The notes beneath the pieces were generated by a model. It saw only the letters and a program-made list of their open reading frames with translations, did not search any database and was not told where the DNA came from. Below are positions 33,451-41,230 of a DNA stretch of 57,914 bases, one piece after another. Each line of letters begins with the position of its first letter. Position 1 is the first letter of the stretch. The DNA lies in contig DASXUF010000146.1 of assembly GCA_036504975.1 (NCBI GenBank), forward strand, positions 1 to 57,914. Direction: 5' to 3'. The position numbers and the translations under genes are program-made. This DNA is from Candidatus Binatia bacterium (lineage in GTDB: Bacteria > Desulfobacterota > Binatia > UBA9968).

Positions 33451-33891
33451 ATGGCGTTCGGTCAACTGGATCAAGATCAAGGCCCCGACCACATCGTCGC
33501 CGAGATCAACATCACGCCGCTGACGGATATCTTCCTCGTCCTGCTGATCATCTTCATGATCACGAGCTCCGCGATCATCGAGTCCGGCGGCAAGGTGAAT
33601 CTTCCCGAGGTGGCAAAAACCGAAACCGCGCCGCGCGGCATTATAGTGACGCTGACGCCGGAGCGGGAGATCTACCTCAACCAGAAAAAAGTGACGGCGG
33701 ATGAGCTAGAGCCCGCCCTCATAGCCATATTGAGCGGCAGCCCCGATCGAGTCGTTATTCTGAGGGGAGACCGAAACGTTCTCCTGGGCGAGGCGATGTG
33801 GGTGATGTCGGTCATCAAGAAGGCCGGCGCTTCGGAAATCGCCGTGGCGGCGCAGGGGAAGGCGGTAAAACCCGGCGCAAAAAGTAAGTAG
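33451..33891 (+). CDS. exbD: ExbD/TolR-type energy-transducing subunit
   Basis: 146 residues: short cytoplasmic N-terminus, membrane helix at about 23-42 with the proton-carrying aspartate in NITPLTDIFLVLLIIFMI, then a periplasmic domain (PEREIYLNQKKVTADELEPAL, VILRGDRNVLLG). Standard ExbD. Tightly coupled to exbB. The stop is followed within two bases by the end of an oppositely oriented ridA remnant. Confidence 0.93.
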   Translation: MAFGQLDQDQGPDHIVAEINITPLTDIFLVLLIIFMITSSAIIESGGKVNLPEVAKTETAPRGIIVTLTPEREIYLNQKKVTADELEPALIAILSGSPDRVVILRGDRNVLLGEAMWVMSVIKKAGASEIAVAAQGKAVKPGAKSK

Positions 33892-33893
33892 CT

Positions 33894-33960
33894 TCAAACC
33901 GTCGCCACCAGATCGATCTCGATCAGCGCTCCTCTCGGAAGCGCCCGCCGGGCTTTAGTT
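33894..33960 (-). pseudogene. ridA 3'-end remnant
   Basis: The minus strand encodes [16 protein letters not shown] then TGA, matching the C-terminus of the intact RidA at 40067-40447 ([16 protein letters not shown]). The shared part includes a 36-bp stretch, 33907-33942, identical to 40080-40115 except one base. No start or catalytic arginine remains. It may be a scar of insertion or duplication at the ridA end. Confidence 0.75.
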
Positions 33961-33996
33961 CGTCCTCATCTAACTTGTAAATCAGTAGAGCATTTT

Positions 33997-34014
33997 TGCT
34001 ACGCGGAAGTAGCA
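33997..34014. promoter_or_regulatory. Inverted repeat, candidate upstream activator site
   Basis: TGCTAC-N6-GTAGCA, a perfect 6-bp dyad about 105 bases upstream of the sigma-54 promoter. Its shape and distance fit an enhancer-binding-protein site of the NtrC type (classical NtrC sites are TGCACC-N5-GGTGCA). Inference. Confidence 0.4.
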
Positions 34015-34117
34015 GAAACGCGACTCTTCGCCTTATAAACGCGTACCGGTCAAACCACGCTGCAAAGATTCTGTCGTGTTTTAAGTATCCTACACTGTCT
34101 CGGCCGCCATCGGAGGA

Positions 34118-34134
34118 TTGGCACGGCGCTTGCG
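34118..34134 (+). promoter_or_regulatory. Sigma-54 (-24/-12) promoter
   Basis: TTGGCACGGCGCTTGCG matches the consensus YTGGCACG-N4-TTGCW at every position except the last (G for W); GG and GC are the required spacing. Transcription would start near 34146. Direction is toward the tandem array. Confidence 0.7.
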
Positions 34135-34196
34135 GATTCGATTGTAGAAATTGATTGACAGGGCATTAGGGACCGTGAAATAAGAGGGAAATTTTA

Positions 34197-34247
34197 ATGT
34201 TGACATTGGCCGGCCGATCGTGGTTCGGCAGCATCTGTGAGTTGTAA
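34197..34247 (+). CDS. Candidate 16-residue leader peptide
   Basis: ATG following AGAGGG (spacing 8) opens a frame MLTLAGRSWFGSICEL and stops at TAA eight bases before the intrinsic terminator stem. It contains one tryptophan and no run of identical rare codons, so a classical amino-acid attenuator is not obvious. Placement between a sigma-54 promoter and a terminator is the reason for listing it. Confidence 0.35.
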   Translation: MLTLAGRSWFGSICEL

Positions 34248-34254
34248 TTCCTTG

Positions 34255-34293
34255 GCCCGACCGGCTCGCTCCCGGCCGGGCTTTTTTGTTTTT
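34255..34293 (+). terminator. Intrinsic terminator in front of the first array gene
   Basis: GCCCGACCGG (34255-34264), 7-nt loop, CCGGCCGGGC (34272-34281): ten-base-pair stem with one mismatch, followed by TTTTTTGTTTTTT. The first array gene starts at 34313, so a transcript from the sigma-54 promoter would end here unless it reads through. Confidence 0.8.
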
Positions 34294-34312
34294 TGCAGCA
34301 GAGAAGAAGGCG

Positions 34313-35299
34313 ATGAGCAGCAGAACCGTTGCGTTGGCGGTGGGAGCGATAATTCTGGCCCTTGTCCATCTCGCCGAAGCGCAGCAGCCGGGTAAGATTC
34401 CGCGGATCGGATTTTTGTCGGGAAGGAGTCAGCCTACCTCCACCGCCCCCGACCCGACCGCTGATATATTGCGGCAAGGGTTGCGAGATCTCGGTTATCT
34501 CGAGGGGAAAAACATCCTGATTGAGTATCGCTACGCTGCGGGAATGCAGGACCGATGGTCAAGCCTTGTGGCCGAACTCGTGCAACTCAGGGTCGATGTC
34601 ATTGTCTCACCAGTTGGAGCGGCGATCCGCGCGGCCAAGGAAGCGACCAAGACGATTCCCATTGTCATGATGATTACCGGAGATCCAGTCGCGACGGGGC
34701 TAATCGATAGCTTGGCGCGGCCGGGCGGAAATGTCACGGGGCTTAGTAGACTCACCGTAGACTTAAGCGGCAAGCGGTTGGAGTTGCTTAAGGACGTGGT
34801 TCCGAGAGTGTCACGCGTCGGAGTCCTTTGGGATCCGACCGGGCGTGCAAGTCCTAAAGACTATGAGGCGGCGGCGCGTGCTTTAAAGATAGAGCTTCAG
34901 TCCCTGGAAGTACGGGGCCCCAACCCTGATTTCGAGGGCGCGTTCGGAGCTGCGACCAAGGGCCGCGTGAGCGGGCTCGTTACGGTGAGGACTGGCGTGC
35001 TGCTAGTTTACCGAAAGCAGATTGCGGACCTTGCCATAAAGAACCGGCTGCCTTCAATGTGCGAGGCAAGTGAAGAGGTGGAGGCTGGCGGCCTCATGTC
35101 GTATTCGGCCGACGATGCCGAGAGTTACCGGCGCGCCGCCACTTACGTCGACAAAATCCTCAAGGGCGCGAAGCCTGCCGACCTTCCCGTCGAGCAGCCG
35201 ACGAAGTTCGAGCTGGTGGTCAATCTTAAGACCGCGAAGCAGATCGGAATCACGATTCCGCCGAACGTGCTCGCGAGAGCCGATAAGGTGATCAAGTGA
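34313..35299 (+). CDS. ABC_sub_bind (PF04392-type) substrate-binding protein, array member 1
   Basis: 328 residues from the ATG; an upstream TTG lies in the terminator T-run. Signal peptide MSSRTVALAVGAIILALVHLAEAQQ, then lobe 1 (KIPRIGFLSGRS, GLRDLGYLEGKNILIEYRY), hinge ADIL to IPIVMMITGDPV, SLARPGGNVTGLS, KRLELLKDVVP, lobe 2 with IADLAIKNRLPSMCE, and the C-terminal ending IPPNVLARADKVIK shared by every member. Usually the periplasmic receptor of an ABC importer; no permease or ATPase is present in the window. Ligand unknown. Confidence 0.92.
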   Translation: MSSRTVALAVGAIILALVHLAEAQQPGKIPRIGFLSGRSQPTSTAPDPTADILRQGLRDLGYLEGKNILIEYRYAAGMQDRWSSLVAELVQLRVDVIVSPVGAAIRAAKEATKTIPIVMMITGDPVATGLIDSLARPGGNVTGLSRLTVDLSGKRLELLKDVVPRVSRVGVLWDPTGRASPKDYEAAARALKIELQSLEVRGPNPDFEGAFGAATKGRVSGLVTVRTGVLLVYRKQIADLAIKNRLPSMCEASEEVEAGGLMSYSADDAESYRRAATYVDKILKGAKPADLPVEQPTKFELVVNLKTAKQIGITIPPNVLARADKVIK

Positions 35300-35669
35300 G
35301 AAAAGAAGGACCGGAAGCGGGGTCAGGGAAACGCAAGAGTATTCTTGAGCGCGCGTTCGACGTTAGTGAGGAGCGCTGGTGACAGACACTTCCGAGCCGC
35401 CTGACGAGGCGGCGCTTGTCGAGAGCTTTGACCTGTTCGGTCACGGCCTTGGACGCGAACGTGAGACGCGCAACGCCCTTGGGGATAACCGTGTGACTGG
35501 GCGAGAGGTGGGCCGTGTTCTTGGTCAGTGGGACGACGACCACGAGTTGGCTGAAATGGTTGATACTATCATTAGAGAGAACGATTACCGGCCGGGTCTT
35601 CTTGATCTCGACGCCGATGGTTGGGTCGAGATTAGCAACGACGACATCACCCCGCTTTACGTTGACCAC
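35292..35669 (-). pseudogene. MazF/PemK-type toxin, frameshifted near the C-terminus
   Basis: 125-codon frame opening MVNVKRGDVVVANLDPTIG, with the usual KTRPVIVLSND and KALDKRRL of MazF-type mRNA interferases. After RRLGSV the frame continues as basic nonsense, whereas the next frame reads SPALLTNVERALKNTLAF then TGA (ending 35323), the expected final helix. A one-base loss or two-base gain near 35388 explains this. The start overlaps the end of the antitoxin gene by 23 bases. Convergent with array member 1, whose end overlaps by 8 bases. Activity doubtful. Confidence 0.75.
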
Positions 35670-35952
35670 CGGCTTCCTCCATCTCCAAGATCTCCCAGGC
35701 CTCTTCGTCGCTCAATTGCCACTCGCTCAGCAGGTCGCGTTCCTCTTTTGCCTCGCGATTCGAGCGCTGGGCATAGTAGGTCGCGTAGTCGCGCTCCAAT
35801 TGTTTCCGTGAAATGGAGTCGAGGAAGGATGTGAGCATGTTGGTAATGACACGGCTGCGCCGCTTTTTCGGAATGAGGGCATCGGCCCGCTTCACCAGAT
35901 CTCGGGGAAGTGAAACGCTCACGACTTGGTACTGTCCTCGACTGCTCGGCAT
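35647..35952 (-). CDS. Ribbon-helix-helix antitoxin (MazE-like)
   Basis: 101 residues. N-terminal ribbon-helix-helix: strand QYQVVSVSLPRDL, helix VKRADALIPKKR, helix RSRVITNMLTSFLD; followed by an acidic C-terminal part LLSEWQLSDEEAWEILEMEE that would wrap around the toxin. Precedes and overlaps the toxin gene. Typical TA organisation on the strand opposite to the surrounding array, so the module arrived separately. No clear promoter elements beyond the AT-rich 35953-36005 stretch. Confidence 0.82.
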   Translation of the reverse strand: MPSSRGQYQVVSVSLPRDLVKRADALIPKKRRSRVITNMLTSFLDSISRKQLERDYATYYAQRSNREAKEERDLLSEWQLSDEEAWEILEMEEAGGQRKAG

Positions 35953-36013
35953 GTCGGTTTCCCCTGTTCGTTATGGTCTGTCTGTAATAAGAATATTCCA
36001 TAGCCAAATCACT

Positions 36014-36094
36014 GTCAATCTCAAGACGGCGAAGCAGATCGGTCTCACGATACCGCCGAACGTGCTAGCGAGAGCGGATAAAGTGATTAAGTAA
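36014..36094 (+). pseudogene. C-terminal scrap of a further ABC_sub_bind protein
   Basis: 27 codons reading [16 protein letters not shown] then VLARADKVIK and a stop, aligned base for base with the end of member 1 (35219-35299) with differences mainly at third codon positions. So it derives from a separate diverged paralogue whose remainder has been lost next to the TA module. No start. Confidence 0.8.
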
Positions 36095-36190
36095 AATAAT
36101 GGCAAGGAGCAAAGAGCAAGGAGCATGGAGCGCAAGCACTAGAGATGAGGAAGAAAGCAGAAAACTAATTCGCATTGGATTGAGGGATTC

Positions 36191-36871
36191 ATGAATAAGA
36201 AATTCATTCACTTTGCTCTTTGCGCTTTCCTCTTCGCGCTTTTCTCTGTCGCCGACGCCCAGCAGACCAGCCTTGCTAAGCCCGGTGGAAATATCACTGG
36301 TTCTACCGAGATTTCTCCGGACTTAGGCGGGAAACGGCTGGAGTTGCTCAAGGAAGTTGTTCCTAAGGCAACAAGGGTGGCTGTTGTTTGGTATTCTCCA
36401 GCGGGCTTAAGCAGCGACGAGGAAGAATTGAGACAGATGGAGTCCGCGGCACGTCAGTTCAGCGTGACAGTGCTACCGGTAGGAGTAAGTGAGCCTAACG
36501 AGTTACTGGGCGCCTATGCCACCATCACTAATCACAAAGCGAACGCGGTCATGATTCTTCGAAACACCCTTACAATTATCAATCGAAAACAGCTCGCACA
36601 GCTTTCAATCAAGAGTCGATTGCCGTCGATGTGCGAGGGACAGGATTTTGCCCAAGACGGTTGTCTGATCGCCTACGGACCGGATCTGCTACACCACTGG
36701 CGCCGCGCGGCAGTTTTCGTAGATAAGATCCTGAAAGGCGCCAAGCCGGCGGATCTGCCCGTCGAGCAGCCGACGGAGTTCGAGCTGGTGATCAATCTCA
36801 AGACCGCCAAGCAGATCGGTCTCACCATTCCGCCTAATGTGCTGGCGAGAGCGGACAAGGTGATCAAGTGA
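36191..36871 (+). pseudogene. ABC_sub_bind protein with most of lobe 1 deleted, array member 2
   Basis: 226 residues. A good signal peptide (MNKKFIHFALCAFLFALFSVADAQQ) is joined directly to TSLAKPGGNITG, which in full-length members comes about 105 residues later. Lobe 2 and the ending VLARADKVIK are intact. The lost part is the first ligand lobe, so binding is probably abolished; in-frame and still open, so either a recent deletion or a reduced protein with a new role. The stop TGA overlaps a GTG used by member 3. Confidence 0.8.
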
Positions 36872-37920
36872 AAAAATTTTGGATCCTTCGACTTTGCTCA
36901 GGACCGGTTTTAGATTTTGGATTTTCGATTGGAAGATCTAAGAACAAGAAAGCTTTTGGTCTTGCCTCAGCGGCTTTGCTCTTGGCTCTTAGCTTACCTG
37001 CCGACGCGCAGCAGCCGAAGAAGATCCCAGTGATAGGTTTTCTGAATCCAGGATCCAATCCTTCCACCGACGGACGCATTGCGGCGCTCCGACTAGGATT
37101 ACGCGACCTCGGCTACTTTGAAGGCAAAGACATTGTGATTGAGCGTCGTTACGCGGAGGGAAGGGTGGAGCGACTATCAACGATGGCGCGCGACCTCGTC
37201 CGCCTCAAGGTTGACGTTATCGTTGCGATCGGTACGCCATCGGTCGAGGCTGCTAAGGACGCGACGCAGACGATCCCGATCATTCTATCGAGCGGCGATC
37301 CTGTTGGATCGGGTCATGTCGCTAGTCTGGCTCGGCCCGGAGGGAACATCACCGGGCTCACCAACCTTACTCCGGAACTGGCGGGAAAACGACTTGAGCT
37401 GCTGAAGGAGGCAGTTCCTCGACTCTCACAGGTAGCCGTCGTTTGGAATCCAGACAGCCCAGCCGCCGACTTGAGGATGAAAGAGGCGGAGGTTGCAGCC
37501 CGGTCGCTACGTCTGCAGCTTCACTCTGCGGGAGTCCGAAGTCCAAACGATTTAGAGCCCGCGTTCTTAGCCATGAAGAAAGAACGTGCTGGGGCTCTCA
37601 TCACGCTACGGGCCCCCCTCATCGTTAATCAATCAAAACGGATTTTGGACCTTGCCGCCAAGAACCGTCTGCCGGCGATGTACGATGATAGATCAACCGT
37701 GGAGGCCGGCGGCCTCATGAGCTATGGAGCGAATCAGGCTGATCTGGATCGGCGGGCTGCGTACTTTGTGGACAAAATACTGAAAGGCGCCAAGCCGGGA
37801 GAGCTGCCAATAGAGCAGCCGACCAAGTTCGAGCTGGTGATCAATCTCAAAGCGGCGAAGCAGATCGGCCTCACGATTCCGCAGTCGGTTCTGTATCGGG
37901 CTGACAAGGTGATCAAATGA
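36868..37920 (+). CDS. ABC_sub_bind substrate-binding protein, array member 3
   Basis: 350 residues from a GTG overlapping the previous stop; the first 30 residues (KKFWILRLCSGPVLDFGFS) are encoded by a REP-like fragment (core CTTCGACTTTGCTCAGGACC) so the real start may be later, before the signal-type segment FGLASAALLLALSLPADAQQ. Mature part: KIPVIGFLNPG, GLRDLGYFEGKDIVIERRYAEG, IPIILSSGDPVGSG, SLARPGGNITGL, KRLELLKEAVP, ending YRADKVIK. Periplasmic receptor of unknown ligand, no transport partner nearby. Confidence 0.9.
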   Translation: MKKFWILRLCSGPVLDFGFSIGRSKNKKAFGLASAALLLALSLPADAQQPKKIPVIGFLNPGSNPSTDGRIAALRLGLRDLGYFEGKDIVIERRYAEGRVERLSTMARDLVRLKVDVIVAIGTPSVEAAKDATQTIPIILSSGDPVGSGHVASLARPGGNITGLTNLTPELAGKRLELLKEAVPRLSQVAVVWNPDSPAADLRMKEAEVAARSLRLQLHSAGVRSPNDLEPAFLAMKKERAGALITLRAPLIVNQSKRILDLAAKNRLPAMYDDRSTVEAGGLMSYGANQADLDRRAAYFVDKILKGAKPGELPIEQPTKFELVINLKAAKQIGLTIPQSVLYRADKVIK

Positions 37921-37973
37921 CAGCGAGCAGTAAGCAGCTGGCAGTTAGCAGTAAAAGCACGGGAGCAAAACGC

Positions 37974-38957
37974 ATGAGCAGAAGAATCTTTGTTTTTGTT
38001 TGCCTGCTGCCCGCTGTCCTTCTGCCTGCTGATTCCGGGGCGCAGCAGGCGAAGAAGGTTGCACGGATTGGTTATTTGTCACGCAGTTCTGAATCCGGCA
38101 ATTTACCTCGCATCGCGGCATTCCGCCAGGGGTTGCGCGATCTCGGCTATATTGAGGGACAAAATTTCGTCGTCGAATATCGATACGCGGAGGGAAAGTC
38201 CGATAGACTCCCGGCTCTCGCAGTCGATCTGCTCCGGCTCAAGGTTGATGTAATTGTCGCCCCAGGCACGGGACCGGTCAGTGCCGCCAGGCGGGCGACC
38301 AGAACGATACCCATCGTTATGGTGAATGCCGCCGATCCCGTTGGCAATGGGTTCGTCGCCAGCCTTGCGCGCCCTGGCGGGAACATTACCGGCTTGTCCA
38401 CCCTTGCCCCTGACCTAAGTGGAAAACGGCTGGAGCTTCTCAAGGAAGCCGTTCCCACGACCTCTCGCATGGCCGTCCTCTGGAACCCGGTGGTTCCGCA
38501 GAGATCCATCGAGGTCAAAGAGACAGAGGTCGCGGCGCACAGCTTAGGCGTCCAGCTTCAATCCGTCGAGGCGAGAGCAGCCGGCGATTTGCAGCCCGCA
38601 TTCTCAGCTATGATCGAAGGACGCGCTAATGCCCTTATCGTACTAGGTGACGGCATGTTCAATGCGCATCGGACGCGGATTTTGGAGCTCGCAGTCAAGA
38701 GCCGCCTCCCGGCAATGTATAACGAGGAAGAGTACGTACTTGCTGGCGGCCTCATGGTCTATGCGCCGAGCACTAACGATTTAGCGCGGCGCGCCGCCAC
38801 TTACGTCGACAAGATTCTCAAAGGTACCAAGCCTGCGGACCTTCCAGTCGAGCAGCCGACGAAGTTTGAGCTGATCATCAATCTGAAAGCGGCGAAGCAG
38901 ATCGGGCTTACGATACCGCCCAACGTGCTGGCGCGGGCGGACAAGGTCATTAAATAA
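37974..38957 (+). CDS. ABC_sub_bind substrate-binding protein, array member 4
   Basis: 327 residues from the ATG starting MSRRIFVFVCLLPAVLLP; the frame reaches an earlier ATG overlapping the previous stop (ATGA), but the 19 residues between are low-complexity from CAGCAGT-type repeats. Signal peptide ends near ADSGAQQ. Mature: KVARIGYLSRSS, GLRDLGYIEGQNFVVEYRYAEG, IPIVMVNAADPVGNG, SLARPGGNITGLST, KRLELLKEAVP, ending VLARADKVIK. Divergence from members 1 and 3 is substantial through the ligand cleft, which suggests different ligands. Confidence 0.91.
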   Translation: MSRRIFVFVCLLPAVLLPADSGAQQAKKVARIGYLSRSSESGNLPRIAAFRQGLRDLGYIEGQNFVVEYRYAEGKSDRLPALAVDLLRLKVDVIVAPGTGPVSAARRATRTIPIVMVNAADPVGNGFVASLARPGGNITGLSTLAPDLSGKRLELLKEAVPTTSRMAVLWNPVVPQRSIEVKETEVAAHSLGVQLQSVEARAAGDLQPAFSAMIEGRANALIVLGDGMFNAHRTRILELAVKSRLPAMYNEEEYVLAGGLMVYAPSTNDLARRAATYVDKILKGTKPADLPVEQPTKFELIINLKAAKQIGLTIPPNVLARADKVIK

Positions 38958-39000
38958 TTTTCGATTTTAGATTGCCGATTTTGGATTGAGGAGAAGAAGA

Positions 39001-40074
39001 ATGGAGAGAACAATTTGGACCGGTCCTCTGTCTGGCCCCAATCTAAAATCGAAAACCTGTCCTGAGCCACGCCGAAGGATCCAAAATCGAAAATGGCCGG
39101 GGCTTTTGGCAATCGTCGTCGCGCTCACGTTGTGCGGGGCGAGGGCTGACGCGCAGCAGACGGGAAAAATCGTCCGCATTGGTCTCCTGGATAATAGCAC
39201 TGCTTCCGGTATGGCGGTTCTCTTGGACGCGTTCCGACAGGAACTGAACAAGCTTGGCTGGATTGAGGGAAAGAATTTTACTATCGAGTACCGGTTTGCC
39301 GAGGGAAAGCCTGAGCGCGCGCCTGAGCTTGCGGCGGAGCTGGTTCGTCTTAAGGTTGATCTAATCGTGGCCACGGCAGGACCGCCGGCGTTAGTGGCCA
39401 AGAGCGCCACCACTACCATCCCCATCGTGATGGCGAGCTCCGCCGATCCTGTGGGTGAAGGGCTGGTTGCCAGTCTGGCGCAGCCGGGCGGCAATGTCAC
39501 AGGGATGTCGGGTTTAGCAGTCGAGCTGAATACGAAAAGGCTGGAGATACTCAAGGACGCAGTCCCCAAGATTGCCCGAGTTGGGCTTCTGCGGACGCCG
39601 TTAGGAAGCATAGCAGGAAACCTCCAAGTAAAAGAGGTTGAGGCTGCGGCTCTGGCACTGAAGCTAAAATTGGAGGTGATAAAGACTGAACCCGACGCCA
39701 AAGGTCTTGAGAGCGCTTTTCAAACCGCAAAGCAGAAACAGGTTGGCGCGATTATGACGACCGCCGGTCCCCGATTTTTCGCCGAAAGAAGGCGGATCGT
39801 CGAGCTTGCCACAAAATACCGGTTGCCTGCTATTTACTTCCAGAAGCCGTTTGTCGATGAGGGCGGTCTCATGTCCTACGGGGTGGACAACACTGACCTC
39901 TTTCGGCGCGCGGCTGTTTACGTGGACAAAATCCTGAAAGGTGCCAAACCCGCTGATTTACCGGTGCAGCAGGCAACGAAATTTGAATTCGTCATTAACC
40001 TCAAGGCGGCCAAACAAATCGGTCTGACAATTCCAGGCCGCGTGCTCGAGCGGGCGGATAAAGTGATCAAGTAA
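39001..40074 (+). CDS. ABC_sub_bind substrate-binding protein, array member 5
   Basis: 357 residues from the ATG at [10 protein letters not shown]. As in member 3, the first 35 residues are translated from repeat DNA (CCTGTCCTGAGCCACGCC core) before the signal segment [20 protein letters not shown]; a later start is possible. Mature: [73 protein letters not shown], and ending [10 protein letters not shown]. Its end overlaps the end of ridA on the other strand by 8 bases. Confidence 0.9.
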   Translation: MERTIWTGPLSGPNLKSKTCPEPRRRIQNRKWPGLLAIVVALTLCGARADAQQTGKIVRIGLLDNSTASGMAVLLDAFRQELNKLGWIEGKNFTIEYRFAEGKPERAPELAAELVRLKVDLIVATAGPPALVAKSATTTIPIVMASSADPVGEGLVASLAQPGGNVTGMSGLAVELNTKRLEILKDAVPKIARVGLLRTPLGSIAGNLQVKEVEAAALALKLKLEVIKTEPDAKGLESAFQTAKQKQVGAIMTTAGPRFFAERRRIVELATKYRLPAIYFQKPFVDEGGLMSYGVDNTDLFRRAAVYVDKILKGAKPADLPVQQATKFEFVINLKAAKQIGLTIPGRVLERADKVIK

Positions 40075-40447
40075 GCGCGACCAGATCGATCTCGATCAGC
40101 GCTCCTCGCGGAAGCTCGGCGACGGCGACCGTCGAGCGGGCGGGCTTGGAGGCGGCGAAATATTTCGCGTAAACTTCGTTCATCGCCGGAAAATCCGCCA
40201 TATTTTTTAAAAACACGGTCGCTTTGACGACGCGGTCCATCGACGAGCCCGCCGCTTCGAGAACCGCTTTGAGATTTTCCAGCACCTGGCGCGTCTGCTC
40301 GGCGATCCCGCCTTCGACGAAGTTGCCGGTTTGCGGATCGATCGGGATCTGGCCGGCGGTGAAGACAAGGCCGTCGATCTTTATCGCCTGCTCGTAAGGG
40401 CCGATCGCCTTCGGCGCCGCATCGGTCTTGATCGGTTGTCGCTGCAT
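40067..40447 (-). CDS. ridA: RidA family reactive-intermediate deaminase
   Basis: 126 residues, the standard Rid size. Hydrolyses reactive imine/enamine intermediates of PLP enzymes. The carboxylate-binding arginine is R104 in [15 protein letters not shown]; others are GPYEQAI and [10 protein letters not shown] near the N-terminus and the E in IEIDLVA. Start ATG has GGAGG close upstream. The 36 bp near its stop are repeated at 33907-33942, so its 3' end brackets the substrate-binding-protein array together with a remnant. Confidence 0.95.
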   Translation of the reverse strand: MQRQPIKTDAAPKAIGPYEQAIKIDGLVFTAGQIPIDPQTGNFVEGGIAEQTRQVLENLKAVLEAAGSSMDRVVKATVFLKNMADFPAMNEVYAKYFAASKPARSTVAVAELPRGALIEIDLVALT

Positions 40448-40520
40448 CTCTTCCTCCTGAGCAACTTTTACGCCCAGAACGTACCTTAGAGTGCGTCATG
40501 TGGCAAATGAGGACGACGAA

Positions 40521-40600
40521 CTGGAGTATTGGAGTACTGGAGTCATGGAGTCCTGGCTTTCGATCAACACTCCAATACTCCATCGCTCCAACGCTCCATT
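40521..40600. repeat. TGGAGTAYT-type inverted repeat
   Basis: CTGGAGTATTGGAGTACTGG runs into GGAGTCATGGAGTC, and the complementary CTCCAATACTCCATCGCTCC follows after a short loop. A short near-tandem nine-base unit, folded back on itself. Common type of intergenic repeat; no gene. Confidence 0.6.
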
Positions 40601-40633
40601 TCCTTATCCTGCTATGCTAGTCTTTGGGTGTCC

Positions 40634-40825
40634 ATGACGCTGCTGACCGCGCACAAGATTCTGATCTCGACGGCCGTGGTCTTCTTTTTCGGCTTCGGGC
40701 TATGGGAGATGCGAAATTATCTCGACGCGGCCGACTCCTGGGCGGCGTTCCGCGGCGCTCTTTACCTTCTCGTCTCCGTCGGCTTCTTGATTTACCTTGC
40801 GACGTTGAAGAAATGGATAAAGTAA
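40634..40825 (+). CDS. Small membrane protein, two spans (63 aa)
   Basis: From the ATG MTLLTAHKILISTAVVFFFGFGL, a first span residues 8-23, then a loop (MRNYLDAADSW), and a second span GALYLLVSVGFLIYLATLKKW. An upstream extension of the frame lies in repeat DNA and is not used. No family assigned. Isolated gene between repeats. Confidence 0.65.
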   Translation: MTLLTAHKILISTAVVFFFGFGLWEMRNYLDAADSWAAFRGALYLLVSVGFLIYLATLKKWIK

Positions 40826-40849
40826 TCCGGCCTGTGAAACGAATGAGTC

Positions 40850-40926
40850 GCGCTTCGACAAGCTCAGCACGAACGAAAGTTCACGTAAATTCGTGAACCG
40901 TTCATCCTGAGCTAGTCGAAGGATGA
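40850..40926. repeat. REP-like palindrome pair
   Basis: GCTTCGACAAGCTCAGCACGAACG followed by CCGTTCATCCTGAGCTAGTCGAAGGATGAG, the two halves in inverted orientation around GTTCACGTAAATTCGTGAAC (itself a dyad). Confidence 0.7.
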
Positions 40927-40942
40927 GCAAAATTAAAGTAAG

Positions 40943-41227
40943 ATGACCGTAGGGCCGCCTTTTTACGTCGCCGTCAGCGACGAGGAGATCCGGCGCGAGC
41001 GGCGCAAGGCGCGCGAGCTGCGCTCCAGCCAATGGTGGAAGCGGCGGTGCGCGGCCGGCGGTTGCCATTACTGCGGCAACAAATTTCCGCCGCGCGCGCT
41101 GACGATGGACCACATCGTGCCGATCATCCGCGGCGGCAAGAGCAGCAAGGGCAACGTCGTGGCGGTCTGCAAGGAATGCAACAACAGGAAAAAGCACAGC
41201 CTGGTATGGGAAAAGGATGAAAGCTGA
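40943..41227 (+). CDS. HNH endonuclease-type protein
   Basis: 94 residues. Zinc pair CHYCG and CKECNN flank the core LTMDHIVPIIRGGKSSKGNVVAVC, the DHxxPxxxGG...N...C signature of HNH nucleases (catalytic H in DHIVP). N-terminus is basic with an EEIRRERRKARELR helix. Such small HNH proteins nick DNA in restriction, repair or mobile contexts. It is followed after three bases by a macro-domain gene; the pair may act together, which is inference. Confidence 0.9.
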   Translation: MTVGPPFYVAVSDEEIRRERRKARELRSSQWWKRRCAAGGCHYCGNKFPPRALTMDHIVPIIRGGKSSKGNVVAVCKECNNRKKHSLVWEKDES

Positions 41228-41230
41228 AAA

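Noticed and set aside
33960-34312. T-box or tryptophan riboswitch ahead of the TrpX-type proteins
   Set aside because: No T-box sequence GGTGGNACCGCG-like and no specifier loop; the elements present fit a sigma-54 promoter and terminator instead.
33894-40447. Integrative element with integrase
   Set aside because: No recombinase is encoded between the repeats, so the direct repeats alone cannot define an active element.
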